Notes: generated by a model not told the origin, from the letters alone. A stretch of DNA of 64,000 nt from Brumimicrobium ulvae (GCF_947504225.1 NZ_CANNGT010000001.1:1-64000), one strand, 5' to 3'; counted from the first letter of the stretch, positions 25,153 to 36,400 are shown. Program-made: numbers and translations.

Positions 25153-26046
25153 ATGTCAGTAATTAAAGAAGTCAAGCAAACCAAAATACAAAAGCCAAAA
25201 TGGTTACGTGTTAAGTTGCCAACAGGAGAGTCTTATAGACATGTTAGAAAACTTGTAGATGAACACAAGTTGCACACGATTTGTGAAAGCGGAAGTTGTC
25301 CTAATATGGGGGAATGTTGGGGGGAAGGAACGGCGACCTTTATGATTTTAGGAAATATTTGCACAAGGTCTTGTGGTTTTTGTGCTGTTCAAACAGGTCG
25401 ACCAGATGAGGTTGATGTTTTAGAGCCTGGCCGAGTTGCGAACTCTGTGAAATTGATGGAGGTGAAACATGCCGTATTGACTTCTGTGGATAGAGACGAC
25501 TTGAAAGATGGAGGGGCGAATATTTGGGCGCAGACTGTTCGTGCCATCCGAAAACAATCACCAGGAACAACATTAGAAACGTTAATACCTGATTTTGCTG
25601 GTAAATGGGAGAATTTAAAAATTGTTACAGATGTGGCTCCTGAAATTGTATCTCACAATCTGGAAACGGTAAGGAGGTTAACCAAAGAAGTTAGAATTCA
25701 GGCAAAATATGACAGAAGTTTAGAGGCTCTATTTAGGATTAAGAAAGCGGGAATGCGAACTAAATCCGGAATTATGTTAGGTCTTGGAGAAACCCATGAA
25801 GAGGTCATAGAAACAATGGAAGACTTAAGGTCGGTTGGGGTTGATATCATTACATTGGGTCAATACCTGCAACCAACTCCAAAGCATTTACCAGTTGCTG
25901 AATTTGTTACACCTGAACGTTTTGAAGAATATAAACAACGTGGAATTGAAATGGGCTTCAAGTATGTTGAGTCTGGTCCATTAGTAAGGTCTTCTTATCA
26001 TGCTGAAAAACATATATTTGATATGGATTTGGCTGATCATGATTAG
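25153..26046 (+). CDS. lipA: Lipoyl synthase
   Basis: A 297-residue radical SAM enzyme. The auxiliary cluster motif is '[12 protein letters not shown]' (about 45-56), the radical SAM motif 'CTRSCGFC' (CxxxCxxC, about 72-79), and the C-terminal '[12 protein letters not shown]' gives the conserved RSSY. It inserts two sulfurs into octanoyl groups to make lipoyl cofactors of dehydrogenases. It is single-gene and divergent from osmC. Confidence 0.96.
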   Translation: MSVIKEVKQTKIQKPKWLRVKLPTGESYRHVRKLVDEHKLHTICESGSCPNMGECWGEGTATFMILGNICTRSCGFCAVQTGRPDEVDVLEPGRVANSVKLMEVKHAVLTSVDRDDLKDGGANIWAQTVRAIRKQSPGTTLETLIPDFAGKWENLKIVTDVAPEIVSHNLETVRRLTKEVRIQAKYDRSLEALFRIKKAGMRTKSGIMLGLGETHEEVIETMEDLRSVGVDIITLGQYLQPTPKHLPVAEFVTPERFEEYKQRGIEMGFKYVESGPLVRSSYHAEKHIFDMDLADHD

Positions 26047-26208
26047 AGTTGTATATTAATGGTTAAGAATTGCAACTGGTTAATAATCATTGACCGAATA
26101 GTGTTGTATTTTTACGAAAGAATAAATTGGTGTTAATAAATATTAAAACTTAATTTTTTTTACTTATTTTAGCGCCTTATATATGGATGTGAAACCGAAT
26201 GTATTAAA

Positions 26209-29200
26209 ATGAATATGAAGAGAAGTAAATTGATTCTTGGAGGAATAGGAGTAGCGGCATTATTGTCAACTACGCTTTTTGTGTCTAATAATATTGGACA
26301 TGAAGAGGAAGCAAGATATAGTCAAGATAGAGGTTCGTTGGCGACTCAAGCAGGGGCAAACGGATATTTAGAGTGGCTTAAAGGAAAAATGATTGACCTT
26401 GAGACTGGAGAGGTGATTGAGAGTGAAAAACTCAATGCTGTTATTCAAAACCACAAGATGAATCAAACAAAAGCCATTACTGTTGAGTGGTCAGAACATG
26501 GTCCGGATAATATTGGAGGTCGTACAAGAGCAATTCATGTAGACCATACTGATGAGAATATTATATGGGCAGGAGCTGTTTCAGGTGGATTGTATAAATC
26601 TACCAATAAAGCCAATAACTGGTCACGTGTAGAGAGCTTTCCTGGAGGGCAGTTTATTTCTTCAATTGCTCAAGATGCAGGAGGGAATATTTATGTTGCT
26701 ACTGGTTCTGTAGATGAATCATGGACAGGAGAAGGATTGTTTGTTTCACCTGATGGAGGGGAAACATGGCAAGTAGTTCCAGGTACAGAAAACTTACCAA
26801 GAGTAAATAGAGTAGCAGCAACTCAATATAGTTCTAAAGTCTATTTTACGCATAACGCAGGTTTGATGGAGTATACTTTTGGAGGAACTATCCAACCAGC
26901 AGCTTCTTACACTTCTAATGTGGGTTCAAAAACACTAGCTTACGCTGCAGATGGATTAGGGCTAGTAGTTGGATCGGTAAGTAATGAAACTTGGTTCTCT
27001 CCAGATTGGGGAGCGACTTTCCAAAAAGTATCTGGTTCAGGATTAATTTCTCAGTCAGGATTCGCACGTATTGAATATGCGATTTCTAAAAAGAAACCAA
27101 ATGGTTTATATTCTATTTATGCTGCAACTACAACAAGTAATAATGCAGGACAATGGATTTCATTGGACAATGGTGCAAGTTGGCATAAACACACACCTTC
27201 AACAGGAGCAGATGTTGGAAATGGTGTGATTGATTACCGAGACCAAGGAACATATAATTCAGTAGTTTCGTTTGATCCAACGGACGTGAATCGTGTTATT
27301 GTTGGGGGAATTGACCTTCATACTTGGAAAAAGCAAATTGATAACCCACCTTCAGGAGGTTGGAGTAAAATTTCAGTTTGGTTTGCAAATCCGACAAGTC
27401 CATTATACGTACACGCAGATAATCATGAATTAAAATGGAGTAGCGATAATACTTTATATATTGGTAACGATGGGGGAATTGGTGTTTCCTTAGATAAAGG
27501 AAATACTTTCTACCACGCAAATAGAGGGTATAATGTAACACAGTTTTATGCTATAGGACACGATAGAAATGGTGCTGTAATAGGTGGAACTCAAGATAAT
27601 GGTACATTATACAATGACCATAAAAATGGTACTTACCAAGAATTTAAACGTATTGGTGGTGGTGATGGTTTTACTTCGGAGATTTCATTTTTTAACCCAA
27701 ATGTGATTTTTACAAGTATTTACTATAACTCGATGAGTAGAAGTGGAGATGCTGGAGAAAACTCAAGTGCTTTCACTCCTGCATTTGGAGCTGGTTATGA
27801 CCCTGTAGGAGTACAAGGAGGTCAACACCCATTCCATACACAGTTTCACTTGGCTGAATACTACGATACCAATTCAGAAGATTCAGTTATTTATATTCCA
27901 AGAGCAAGTTATGAAGTTGGTGATACTGTAAGAGTACCAAGTTTAGCTACTGGTGATACAATTCCATACATAACTCCAACTACAATTCATTACGATGATA
28001 CATTGATGTATGATCCGGCTTTAACGACAACTGAATATGAAGTTGAAGACGCAATAACAGGTGCGATATATGACCTCGGAACAAATTCATATACTCCATT
28101 CCCTTCTGCTTCAGGAACTACGCCACCAACTGTTGGTGATACAATAGAAGTGTTTGTACAAAATGGTCCTGATACAGTTGTAGTAGCTGCGGTTACCGCA
28201 TACGACTTTTACTTTGGTTCAAATGCTTCAGGTCCAGGAGTAATTCCTTTTGGTCGTGACACAATGCGCCTAGGGATTCCTTGGGACACGCTTACAGTTC
28301 AAGACCCATTCCAATCATGGTTTGTATTTAGTACTGCTAAAAATGGTGGTGAAGTATGGGGAACGCGTGAAGCAACAAGATTGTCAACTGCAAATCCTAA
28401 ATGGGTTCGTTTGATTGATGGTATTGGTGGATCGGCTGGTAGTTTAGATGTAGCTTTCAGTAAAGACTTAAACCATATGTTTGTTACTGCTGGTGGTGGT
28501 GTATATCGTTTGGATAGTCTAGGTTCTGTTTATGCTTCTGATCCAGACTTTAAAAATAAATTGCATTTAGATGATGGTGCTTCAGCAACAACAAAGACTT
28601 TAGTTTCTTCTGGCAGCTTCTCAGGTATTGGAATTAATCCTAATAATGCAGATGATGTAGTGGCGGTTCAAACATTTGGAGGAAGCGTTTATAGATCTTC
28701 TAACGCAACTGCTGCTTCTCCAACAATGTCAAGTGTTGGATCACAAAGCGGATTAGCATTCTATGATGTAATTATTGATCGTGATGACAGTAATGTCTTG
28801 TTTGCATCAACTCATGTAGGTGTTTCTATGTCAGAAAACGGAGGTGCAACTTGGACAGACGTTTCTTCACCACTATTTGCGGGTGTTCCTGTATATAGAT
28901 TGCGTCAAGCATGGAGAACATGGGATGAAGGAAACAGAGTTCCAGGTGAAATCTTTATTGGAACACATGGTCGAGGAATTTGGTCTACGGATGCTGTACT
29001 TAGTGTAAACGAAAGTGATGCGTTAACACCAAAGGAAAAGGTGAAAGCATTCTCATTAGAGATTTACCCAAATCCAGCACGTTTCAACTCTACAATTGTT
29101 GTTGATATGAAAGAAAGCAAAGCGCTTGACATTCAATTCTACAATATTTCAGGTAGACTTGTTAAACGTATCCGTAAAACAGATGCGCATGTAGGTAGAA

Positions 29201-29301
29201 ACGAAATTGGATTCAATGTTTCTGACTTGCCGCAAGGAACATACTTAATCAGAGTACAAAGTGGTAATCAAATTGAAAACACGAAGTTTGTGAAAATGTA
29301 A
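26209..29301 (+). CDS. Secreted BNR/sortilin-like beta-propeller protein, T9SS type A tail
   Basis: A 1030-residue exported protein. After an N-terminal hydrophobic signal (about 8-27) come at least six Asp-box repeats (S-x-D-x-G-x-T-W: 'SPDGGETW', 'SPDWGATF', 'SLDNGASW', 'SLDKGNTF', 'SENGGATW'), which mark sialidase/VPS10-type beta-propellers. Residues about 940-1030 form a T9SS type A sorting tail ('LEIYPNPARFNSTI', 'LPQGTYLIRV', final 'KFVKM'). No sialidase active-site arginines were evident, so binding or unknown hydrolysis is possible. It is monocistronic with a strong terminator. Confidence 0.85.
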   Translation: MNMKRSKLILGGIGVAALLSTTLFVSNNIGHEEEARYSQDRGSLATQAGANGYLEWLKGKMIDLETGEVIESEKLNAVIQNHKMNQTKAITVEWSEHGPDNIGGRTRAIHVDHTDENIIWAGAVSGGLYKSTNKANNWSRVESFPGGQFISSIAQDAGGNIYVATGSVDESWTGEGLFVSPDGGETWQVVPGTENLPRVNRVAATQYSSKVYFTHNAGLMEYTFGGTIQPAASYTSNVGSKTLAYAADGLGLVVGSVSNETWFSPDWGATFQKVSGSGLISQSGFARIEYAISKKKPNGLYSIYAATTTSNNAGQWISLDNGASWHKHTPSTGADVGNGVIDYRDQGTYNSVVSFDPTDVNRVIVGGIDLHTWKKQIDNPPSGGWSKISVWFANPTSPLYVHADNHELKWSSDNTLYIGNDGGIGVSLDKGNTFYHANRGYNVTQFYAIGHDRNGAVIGGTQDNGTLYNDHKNGTYQEFKRIGGGDGFTSEISFFNPNVIFTSIYYNSMSRSGDAGENSSAFTPAFGAGYDPVGVQGGQHPFHTQFHLAEYYDTNSEDSVIYIPRASYEVGDTVRVPSLATGDTIPYITPTTIHYDDTLMYDPALTTTEYEVEDAITGAIYDLGTNSYTPFPSASGTTPPTVGDTIEVFVQNGPDTVVVAAVTAYDFYFGSNASGPGVIPFGRDTMRLGIPWDTLTVQDPFQSWFVFSTAKNGGEVWGTREATRLSTANPKWVRLIDGIGGSAGSLDVAFSKDLNHMFVTAGGGVYRLDSLGSVYASDPDFKNKLHLDDGASATTKTLVSSGSFSGIGINPNNADDVVAVQTFGGSVYRSSNATAASPTMSSVGSQSGLAFYDVIIDRDDSNVLFASTHVGVSMSENGGATWTDVSSPLFAGVPVYRLRQAWRTWDEGNRVPGEIFIGTHGRGIWSTDAVLSVNESDALTPKEKVKAFSLEIYPNPARFNSTIVVDMKESKALDIQFYNISGRLVKRIRKTDAHVGRNEIGFNVSDLPQGTYLIRVQSGNQIENTKFVKM

Positions 29302-29326
29302 GCACAAGACTTAAAGATATTAAAAA

Positions 29327-29354
29327 GCCCGATGTTATGCATCGGGCTTTTTTT
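29327..29354 (+). terminator. Terminator after BNR protein
   Basis: An 8-bp perfect stem GCCCGATG/CATCGGGC (29327-29334 with 29340-29347) and seven T. Confidence 0.92.
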
Positions 29355-29451
29355 ATTTTTAAAGGCTTTTCAGAACGGTTTTGCGGTGGCAAGACTAAGT
29401 TGCTGATAGTTTGATAAAAAGTCGCCTATACCTTAGCTAATTTAAACTCTG

Positions 29452-29607
29452 GTGAAGGGAAATAATGCTGGACTTCTGATTATTCAATACCAAGTCTTTC
29501 TGGTCTTAATCTTATTCTTGGTTGTTATTACTTATTTGGTTTGGTGTAAAGATGGCTTGAAAGTAATTTTGGATGTACTAATCCGTCTTAAGAATGAGAT
29601 TCTTTAG
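29452..29607 (+). CDS. Possible 51-residue membrane protein
   Basis: A short ORF too small for routine calling: GTG at 29452, TAG at 29605. It reads as a hydrophobic helix ('VFLVLILFLVVITYLVW', about 15-31) followed by a basic amphipathic stretch ('KDGLKVILDVLIRLKNEIL'), the layout of small single-span membrane proteins. GAAGG lies just after the start codon, not before it, so a ribosome site is unconvincing. The rest of 29355-29670 shows nothing else. Confidence 0.3.
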   Translation: MKGNNAGLLIIQYQVFLVLILFLVVITYLVWCKDGLKVILDVLIRLKNEIL

Positions 29608-29671
29608 ATTAAGCGACATCTATAGCTTCAATTATATGGTTGTATTGAATTATTTTCTGTCTTTAGATAAT

Positions 29672-29700
29672 AAAAAAGCCCTCCAATTTTATTGGAAGGC
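29672..29700 (-). terminator. Terminator of the ribosomal/frr operon
   Basis: On the minus strand a 10-bp stem (29691-29700 with 29678-29687, one G-U pair) is followed by a six-base U run. It is 25 bases past the frr stop. Confidence 0.85.
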
Positions 29701-29725
29701 TTCAAGTATGATATCTGTGAAGGAA

Positions 29726-30289
29726 TCAAATAGTCATTATGTCTTTTTCTTTAGCCACAATTACGTCGTCTATTCTTTTTACAAAAGCGTTAGTTATTTC
29801 TTGAATTTCGTCTTCAGCAGATTTTGCTATGTCTTCTGATAGACCGTCATTCTTTAATTCTTTAATATAATCCATTGCATCCTTACGGTTATTACGGATA
29901 CTTACTTTTGCGTGTTCACCTTCAGATTTAGCGATTTTTACTAAGTCTTTTCTTCTTTCTTCAGTGAGCATAGGAATGTTGATGATCAACATTTCTCCGT
30001 TATCTTGAGGGGTTAAACCTAAGTTTGCGTTTATAATAGCTTTGGCGCATTCTCCCAAAATACTTTTCTCCCATGGTTGAACAGTTAATGTTCTTCCATC
30101 GAGGGTTCCAATATTCGCTACTTGACTTAATGCGGTCATACTGCCGTAGTAATCAACCAAAACACCGTCAAGCATATCAGGAGTAGCTTTTCCTGTTCTA
30201 ATTTTACGTAATTCAGACGTTAAGTACGTTAAGCTCTTCTCATTTGAAGACTTAAACTCACTAATGGTCATATTAATCTCTTCTGTCAT
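29726..30289 (-). CDS. frr: Ribosome recycling factor
   Basis: A 187-residue protein with the RRF layout: 'LRKIRTGKATPDMLDGVLVDYYG' near the start (R-T-G-x-A), 'LTVQPWEKS', 'GEMLIINIPMLTEERRKDLVK' and a C-terminal helix. It splits the post-termination ribosome together with EF-G. It is last in rplM-rpsI-rpsB-tsf-pyrH-frr, a classic order, followed by a terminator. Confidence 0.97.
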   Translation of the reverse strand: MTEEINMTISEFKSSNEKSLTYLTSELRKIRTGKATPDMLDGVLVDYYGSMTALSQVANIGTLDGRTLTVQPWEKSILGECAKAIINANLGLTPQDNGEMLIINIPMLTEERRKDLVKIAKSEGEHAKVSIRNNRKDAMDYIKELKNDGLSEDIAKSAEDEIQEITNAFVKRIDDVIVAKEKDIMTI

Positions 30290-30342
30290 TATTTAGTTAT
30301 TTAAACCATTGAATATTCATTGCAAATTTAATAAAGAAATAT

Positions 30343-31059
<717 letters not shown>

Positions 31060-31141
31060 TTATTCGTTTATAAATTTCATGCAAAATAAGACAAAAAAAA
31101 GAGAGAAACAATGTTCTCTCTTCTTTTACTTTAAATATTGA

Positions 31142-31966
31142 TTAGCTTAATGAAAAGCGTTTAAATTCAGTAACCGTTAGACCTGATTCTACAGAGTTCA
31201 AGAACTTTTCTACTGACAATTTATTGTCACGTACGAAGTCTTGGCTCAATAGTGTGTTCTCTTTAAAGAACTTATTTAGTCTTCCTTGTGCAATTTTATC
31301 TGCCAAATCAGCTGGTTTTCCTTCTTCAATTGCTTGGGCTTTTCCAACCTCTAATTCACGATCGATTACCTCTTGTGCAATACCTTCTTTCTTCAAAGAA
31401 ATTGGGTTCATTGCAGCAACCTGCATTGCTACCTGTCTTCCTGCTTCTTCAATAGCTTCTCCTTCTTTATTCAATCCGACTAATGTAGCCAACTGATTTC
31501 CTGGGTGATTGTACGCTATAACTGAAGTTGCTGAAATTTTAGCAAAATTATTTAAATCTAATTTCTCTCCAATAACACCAATTTGTTCAACGATTTTCTC
31601 GTCTACAGTTAGTTTGTCATTGTATTTTAATTGTTTTAATTCATCAACAGATGCTACGTCGTTTTTGATACCAACCTCAAGGATTGACTTTACGAAGTTT
31701 TGGAAATCTGCATTTTTCGCAACGAAATCAGTCTCACAGTTGAATTGGATTATATATCCAGTTCCTCCATTAGTTTCTGCAAAGATAAGACCTTCTTTTG
31801 CTTCATTGTCTCCACGTTTTGCCGCTACTTTTTGACCTTTTTTACGTAAAAAGTCAACCGCTTTTTCCATGTCTCCATCCGCTTCAACTAAGGCTTTCTT
31901 GCAGTCCATCATTCCTGCACCTGTTTGTTTTCTTAAGTCATTTACCTGACTAGCTGTAATTGCCAT
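31142..31966 (-). CDS. tsf: Elongation factor Ts
   Basis: A 274-residue protein with the N-terminal UBA-like part 'VNDLRKQTGAGMMDCKKALVEADGD', then 'AVDFLRKKGQKVAAKRG' and the core with 'IQFNCETDFVAKNADFQNF'. It recharges EF-Tu by releasing GDP. It lies 22 bases after rpsB, its usual partner. Confidence 0.97.
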   Translation of the reverse strand: MAITASQVNDLRKQTGAGMMDCKKALVEADGDMEKAVDFLRKKGQKVAAKRGDNEAKEGLIFAETNGGTGYIIQFNCETDFVAKNADFQNFVKSILEVGIKNDVASVDELKQLKYNDKLTVDEKIVEQIGVIGEKLDLNNFAKISATSVIAYNHPGNQLATLVGLNKEGEAIEEAGRQVAMQVAAMNPISLKKEGIAQEVIDRELEVGKAQAIEEGKPADLADKIAQGRLNKFFKENTLLSQDFVRDNKLSVEKFLNSVESGLTVTEFKRFSLS

Positions 31967-31988
31967 AATATCTATATTACAAAAATTA

Positions 31989-32840
31989 TTATTCTGATTT
32001 ATCTTCGGCTTTAACCTCAGACTTCTCTTCTACTTTTGTTTCTTTTGAAGCTTCTTTTTTCTCAGCTTTTTCACTGTCAGCTTTTGCTTTTGCTTCTTTC
32101 TTTTTTGTTTCTTCTGCTTTCTTCTCAGCTTCTTGCTTAGACTTTGCAGTCTTACGCTCTTCTAAACCTTCTTTAATTGCATTAGTAACATAATCCATAA
32201 TGATTGCCACTGATTTAGAAGCATCATCGTTTGCTGGGATTGGGAAATCAACCAATTTAGGGTTTGAGTTCGTATCCACCATAGCAAATGTTGATATCCC
32301 TAAACGAACTGCTTCTTTTAAAGCAATGTTTTCTTTCATTACATCAACGATAAAAATAGCTGCTGGTTGACGCGTCATGTCAGCAATAGAACCAAAGTTC
32401 TTTTCTAACTTCTCACGTTGTCTTGTGATGAATAGCTTCTCACGTTTCGATAGTGTATCCCACGTACCGTCAGTTTGCATCTTATCAATAGAAGTCATCT
32501 TACGAACTGACTTTCTAGTTGTTGCAAAGTTAGTTAACATCCCACCTGTCCAACGCTCTGTAACGTAAGGCATGTTGATCTCCTTTACTTTGTCTGCAAC
32601 AATTTGTTTTGCTTGTTTTTTTGTAGCAACAAATAAAATCTTCTTTCCTGATTTTGCAATTTGTTTTAATGCTAAACAAGCTTGCTCTAAATGAGCGATT
32701 GTCTTATTTAAATCTATTACGTGAATACCCTTTTGCTCATCAAATATGTATGGAGCCATTGCTGGGTTCCACTTTCTTTTGAGGTGACCAAAGTGTACAC
32801 CTGCATCTAAAAGTTCCTTAAAATCTGCTTTTTTTGACAT
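31989..32840 (-). CDS. rpsB: 30S ribosomal protein S2
   Basis: A 283-residue protein. Residues 1-225 match S2 ('LLDAGVHFGHLKRKWNPAMAPYIF', 'ERWTGGMLTNFATTRKSV', 'DTNSNPKLVDFPIPANDDA'). The last 58 residues form a Lys/Glu/Ala-rich extension that is longer than in E. coli S2 and common in Bacteroidota. The 112-base gap upstream (32841-32952) contains possible hairpins and may hold an S2 leader or promoter; I could not assign one. Confidence 0.97.
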   Translation of the reverse strand: MSKKADFKELLDAGVHFGHLKRKWNPAMAPYIFDEQKGIHVIDLNKTIAHLEQACLALKQIAKSGKKILFVATKKQAKQIVADKVKEINMPYVTERWTGGMLTNFATTRKSVRKMTSIDKMQTDGTWDTLSKREKLFITRQREKLEKNFGSIADMTRQPAAIFIVDVMKENIALKEAVRLGISTFAMVDTNSNPKLVDFPIPANDDASKSVAIIMDYVTNAIKEGLEERKTAKSKQEAEKKAEETKKKEAKAKADSEKAEKKEASKETKVEEKSEVKAEDKSE

Positions 32841-32952
32841 TTTAATTTTTTTTCAAGTTTACGTTCCTTTAGTAATCAATGATAGAGGGTTCTTTCGAAA
32901 AGTACTCCACCACTTGGATACTAAACAAGCGCCAAATAAAGTTTGTGTAAGA

Positions 32953-33339
32953 TTAACGTTTCGAGAATTGAAACTTCTTACGTGCACCTGGTTGACCTGG
33001 TTTCTTACGTTCAACCATTCTTGGATCACGTGTCATTAAACCTTTTTCCTTTAATAAAGGCTTGTACTCTTCGTTAACTTTAACTAAAGCACGAGCGATC
33101 CCTAAACGAATGGCTTCAGCTTGACCGTTGATTCCTCCTCCTTGTACGTTTACAACTACGTCGTATTGACCAGTAGTCTCTGTTACAGCAAATGCTTGCT
33201 CAACTTTTGTTTGTAAAATCGCAACAGGAAAAAATTCTTTTAAATCACGTTTGTTTACGGTAATGTTCCCTTTTCCAGGTTTCATGTAAACACGCGCTAC
33301 AGAAGTTTTTCTTCTTCCTAATGTGTTAATAATTTCCAT
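32953..33339 (-). CDS. rpsI: 30S ribosomal protein S9
   Basis: A 128-residue protein: '[21 protein letters not shown]' at the start and the S9 tail '[24 protein letters not shown]' with terminal KR, which reaches the P-site tRNA. I choose ATG at 33339; a GTG two codons earlier overlaps the rplM stop and gives two extra residues not usual in the family. Confidence 0.97.
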   Translation of the reverse strand: MEIINTLGRRKTSVARVYMKPGKGNITVNKRDLKEFFPVAILQTKVEQAFAVTETTGQYDVVVNVQGGGINGQAEAIRLGIARALVKVNEEYKPLLKEKGLMTRDPRMVERKKPGQPGARKKFQFSKR

Positions 33340-33344
33340 ACTCA

Positions 33345-33800
33345 CTATTTGATTGATTCAAGATTAATCGTTTCTGGCTTTTGTGCAGCATAATCATGCT
33401 CAGTACCTACAACCACCTTTAGGTTTTTGTATAACTGACTACCTAGTTTGTTCTTAGGTAACATACGCTTTACAGCCATTTCTACTAAACGCTCTGGACG
33501 TTTTTCTCTTAATTGTTCGGCAGTTAATGAACGCTGACCTCCTGGAAAACCTGTGTGACGAATGTATGTTTTCGTCTCCCACTTGTTACCGCTTAAACTT
33601 ACTTTCTCTGCATTGATAACAATAACATTGTCACCACAATCTGCGTGAGGAGTGAAGTTTGGCTTGTGTTTACCACGGATAAGTTGCGCTACTTTACTTG
33701 CCATACGCCCTAGCGTTTCGCCTTCTGCATCAACCAACAACCACTTCTTTTCAGCGTTTTCTTTATTGATAGAGACAGTCTTGTAACTTAATGTATCCAC
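33345..33800 (-). CDS. rplM: 50S ribosomal protein L13
   Basis: A 151-residue protein: '[19 protein letters not shown]', '[27 protein letters not shown]', '[16 protein letters not shown]' and '[10 protein letters not shown]'. I set the start at a GTG codon (33800), giving the standard family length; the longer open frame to 33884 runs through the promoter. It is first in the translation operon. Confidence 0.95.
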   Translation of the reverse strand: MDTLSYKTVSINKENAEKKWLLVDAEGETLGRMASKVAQLIRGKHKPNFTPHADCGDNVIVINAEKVSLSGNKWETKTYIRHTGFPGGQRSLTAEQLREKRPERLVEMAVKRMLPKNKLGSQLYKNLKVVVGTEHDYAAQKPETINLESIK

Positions 33801-33847
33801 TTCTTTAATTTTAATAAATAAGACAATAATCCCAAAATTTGGGGATG

Positions 33848-33879
33848 CAAATATATAACTTAAAGATTTGAATAACAAA
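33848..33879 (-). promoter_or_regulatory. Promoter of rplM operon
   Basis: On the minus strand TTTG (33876-33879) and TATATTTG (33848-33855) are separated by 20 bases, a near-perfect Bacteroidota promoter. The leader of about 45 bases contains a short palindrome CCCAAAATTTGGG (33832-33844). Confidence 0.7.
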
Positions 33880-34029
33880 CACACCTTGAAAAGATTTGTA
33901 AATTATTTCTGTGTGTACTTTGGTAGCGCTTATATACTAATCCTAAATGTAGGGTTTTATTTATAATAAGATCATAGTCTTGAGAGTTTGTTTATATTTA
34001 CGCTTCAATTATTATTAAGTTATAAATAT

Positions 34030-36147
34030 ATGTATAATCGTTTTGTTTTACTCTGCCTAGCATTCCTTTTAACAACAGTTTCTTCGGCGCAAAAAGACCT
34101 CACTCTTGAACAAGCTGTTCTGGGACAGTATCAACAGTTTTATCCTGAACATATTTTTGGATTTGAATGGATTAAAAATCAAAGTAAATATTCTTATTTA
34201 AAAGGTTATCAAACATTAGTTGTTGGTGAAGTAGGAGGAGAGGAAGAACAAATCATGCACATTCGTGAGTTGAATGAGTTATTGGATATTCAATTCTTTT
34301 ATTTTGCAGGATTTAAATGGAAAAATGAGTCAACTTTTGTCCTGAATTTTAATGAAGTTGTGGTTACCTATAATATAGAAACAAAAAAAGGGACTAAAGT
34401 TGAACTTCCGAAAAATGCTGAACGCATAAAATTTAATGAAGATTATTCTCTCGTTGCTTATACACGAGATAAAAACTTGTATTATTCACCTGTTGATTCT
34501 TTTGAAGAAATTGAAGTTACGAATAATATAGATTTGAATATTGTTTCAGGTCAGGAGATAGCAAGAAGTGAAATGGGCATAACTGAAGGGATATTTTGGT
34601 CTCCTTCCGGAAATCGTATCGCATTCTATCAAAAAGATGAAAGCAATGTTCATGATTACCCTTTGTTGAACATCAATGATTATCCTGGGTCTCTAACCTC
34701 CATTAAGTATCCAATGGCTGGTCAAGATAGCGAAAGGGCTAGAGTAGGAATATATTCAATCAAGAATAGGAGCACAGTGTTTATTTCAACTGAACATGGA
34801 GATGAAAATTATTTAACAAATGTGAGTTGGACCCCAGATGATCAATTTATTTTATTGGCAGAAGTTGCACGTTCGCAAAAGCACATTTGGGTCCAGAAGT
34901 ACAATGTTCAAGGGCAACTTATAAAAACATTGTTCGAAGAAAGTTCGGATACTTGGGTTGAGCCTGAGAAGCCAGCTTATTTCCCTTCTAAAAATAGTAA
35001 TGACTTTGTTTGGGTTAGTGAAAGGGATGGGTTTGATAATCTATACTATTATTCTATTGATGGGGAGTTGAAAAGACAATTAACAAATAATAAATTTATG
35101 TTGAAAGAGGTTGTTGCTGCTCATCATGGAGAAATATTTTTTACCGCCACAGGAGAGAACCCTCTGAATACATTGCTTTATAAAGTAGATCTTAAAGGAA
35201 GACAAAATTTAATTACAAAAGAAAGTGGTACACATAGCGTAAGTGTGAATTGTACCGGTGCTTTTGTTTTTGATCAATTTTCATCTCATGACATTCCTAA
35301 TAAAGCGTTAATTAAGAGTGTGAAAGGGAAGGAGTTGAAGGAAATGGTTGTTGCAGATAATCCACTTGCTGAGTATGGATTGTCAAAAGCTGAAATTAAG
35401 ACTATTCAATCTAAAGATGGTGTAGAGTTGTATACTCGTTTAATTAAACCTAAAGATTTTGATTCAACGAAAAAGTATCCAGTTCTCATTTATGTTTATG
35501 GAGGACCACATGCACAATTGATCACGAATAGTTGGTTGGACGGTGCTAGTCTTTGGATGCACTGGATGGCGAATCAAGGATATGTGGTTTTTACATTGGA
35601 TAATCGTGGGTCAGGAAATAGAGGAGTAGAATTTGAGCATGTAATCCACCGTAATTTAGGGGTGGTTGAACACCAAGATCAATTGGAAGGTGTGAACTAT
35701 TTAAGTCAGCTAGATTATATAGACACAAGTAGAATTGCTGTTCACGGTTGGAGTTATGGTGGGTTTATGACCGGAACAATGATGATGAAATCGCCAGGCG
35801 TTTTTAAGGTTGGTGTTGCAGGTGGTCCGGTTACGGATTGGAAGTTTTACGAAGCAATGTATGGAGAACGTTATATGGATACACCTGAAGAGAATAAAGA
35901 AGGGTATGAAAAAACCAGCCTCTTGAATCAGGCGGAAAATTTAAAAGGAGATTTATTGTTGATTCATGGAACTTCTGACCCCGTAGTGGTTATGCAACAT
36001 AATTTAGCTTTAATAAAAAAGTTTGTAGAACTAGGGATACAGGTAGATTTCTTTCCGTACCCTATGCATGAACACAACGTTAGAGGAAAAGACAGGGTGC
36101 ATTTAATGCAAAAAGTACTAGATTACGTGTTGGAGAATAATCAATAA
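34030..36147 (+). CDS. S9 family dipeptidyl peptidase (DPP4-type)
   Basis: A 705-residue exported prolyl-oligopeptidase family enzyme. A signal peptide (ending SSAQ) is followed by an eight-blade DPP4 propeller region and the alpha/beta hydrolase domain. The catalytic Ser is in 'HGWSYGGFM' (about 575), Asp in 'HGTSDPVV' and His in 'PMHEHNVRG'. The double Glu that anchors substrate N-termini may be 'SEMGITEGIFWSP'. It releases Xaa-Pro dipeptides. I prefer ATG 34030 to an upstream TTG that would disrupt the signal peptide. Confidence 0.92.
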   Translation: MYNRFVLLCLAFLLTTVSSAQKDLTLEQAVLGQYQQFYPEHIFGFEWIKNQSKYSYLKGYQTLVVGEVGGEEEQIMHIRELNELLDIQFFYFAGFKWKNESTFVLNFNEVVVTYNIETKKGTKVELPKNAERIKFNEDYSLVAYTRDKNLYYSPVDSFEEIEVTNNIDLNIVSGQEIARSEMGITEGIFWSPSGNRIAFYQKDESNVHDYPLLNINDYPGSLTSIKYPMAGQDSERARVGIYSIKNRSTVFISTEHGDENYLTNVSWTPDDQFILLAEVARSQKHIWVQKYNVQGQLIKTLFEESSDTWVEPEKPAYFPSKNSNDFVWVSERDGFDNLYYYSIDGELKRQLTNNKFMLKEVVAAHHGEIFFTATGENPLNTLLYKVDLKGRQNLITKESGTHSVSVNCTGAFVFDQFSSHDIPNKALIKSVKGKELKEMVVADNPLAEYGLSKAEIKTIQSKDGVELYTRLIKPKDFDSTKKYPVLIYVYGGPHAQLITNSWLDGASLWMHWMANQGYVVFTLDNRGSGNRGVEFEHVIHRNLGVVEHQDQLEGVNYLSQLDYIDTSRIAVHGWSYGGFMTGTMMMKSPGVFKVGVAGGPVTDWKFYEAMYGERYMDTPEENKEGYEKTSLLNQAENLKGDLLLIHGTSDPVVVMQHNLALIKKFVELGIQVDFFPYPMHEHNVRGKDRVHLMQKVLDYVLENNQ

Positions 36148-36269
36148 GTTATCACATTGATAGCTGCTAAAATCAAGACTTGATTATGTCTAATATGTAG
36201 AAGCTACTCTTTTCGGAATGCAACAAAACTGAATTTAGTGACATTATAAGGTGTAATAAATATATTGAA

Positions 36270-36311
36270 TTAATGTAAAAAACGTCCCGAAGAGGACGTT
36301 TTTTACATTAA
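36270..36311. terminator. Bidirectional-type terminator, 18-bp perfect hairpin
   Basis: TTAATGTAAAAAACGTCC (36270-36287) pairs perfectly with 36294-36311 around a CGAAGA loop. The stem contains A6/T6 tracts, so it works as a terminator on either strand. Confidence 0.88.
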
Positions 36312-36400
36312 TAAGTAGTTATGGTTCATTAAGTTGACTTAAAAATTGTGTTAGTAATATATTTTTCGTTGTTTTGTAAAGAATTTACTACTACTACATT

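Noticed and set aside
29594..29839. 81-residue plus-strand frame
   Set aside because: It runs through the frr terminator and into the frr gene; no ribosome site or homology.
33801..33884. Longer rplM with 28 extra residues
   Set aside because: The extension crosses a consensus promoter and does not fit the L13 family; GTG at 33800 gives the usual length.
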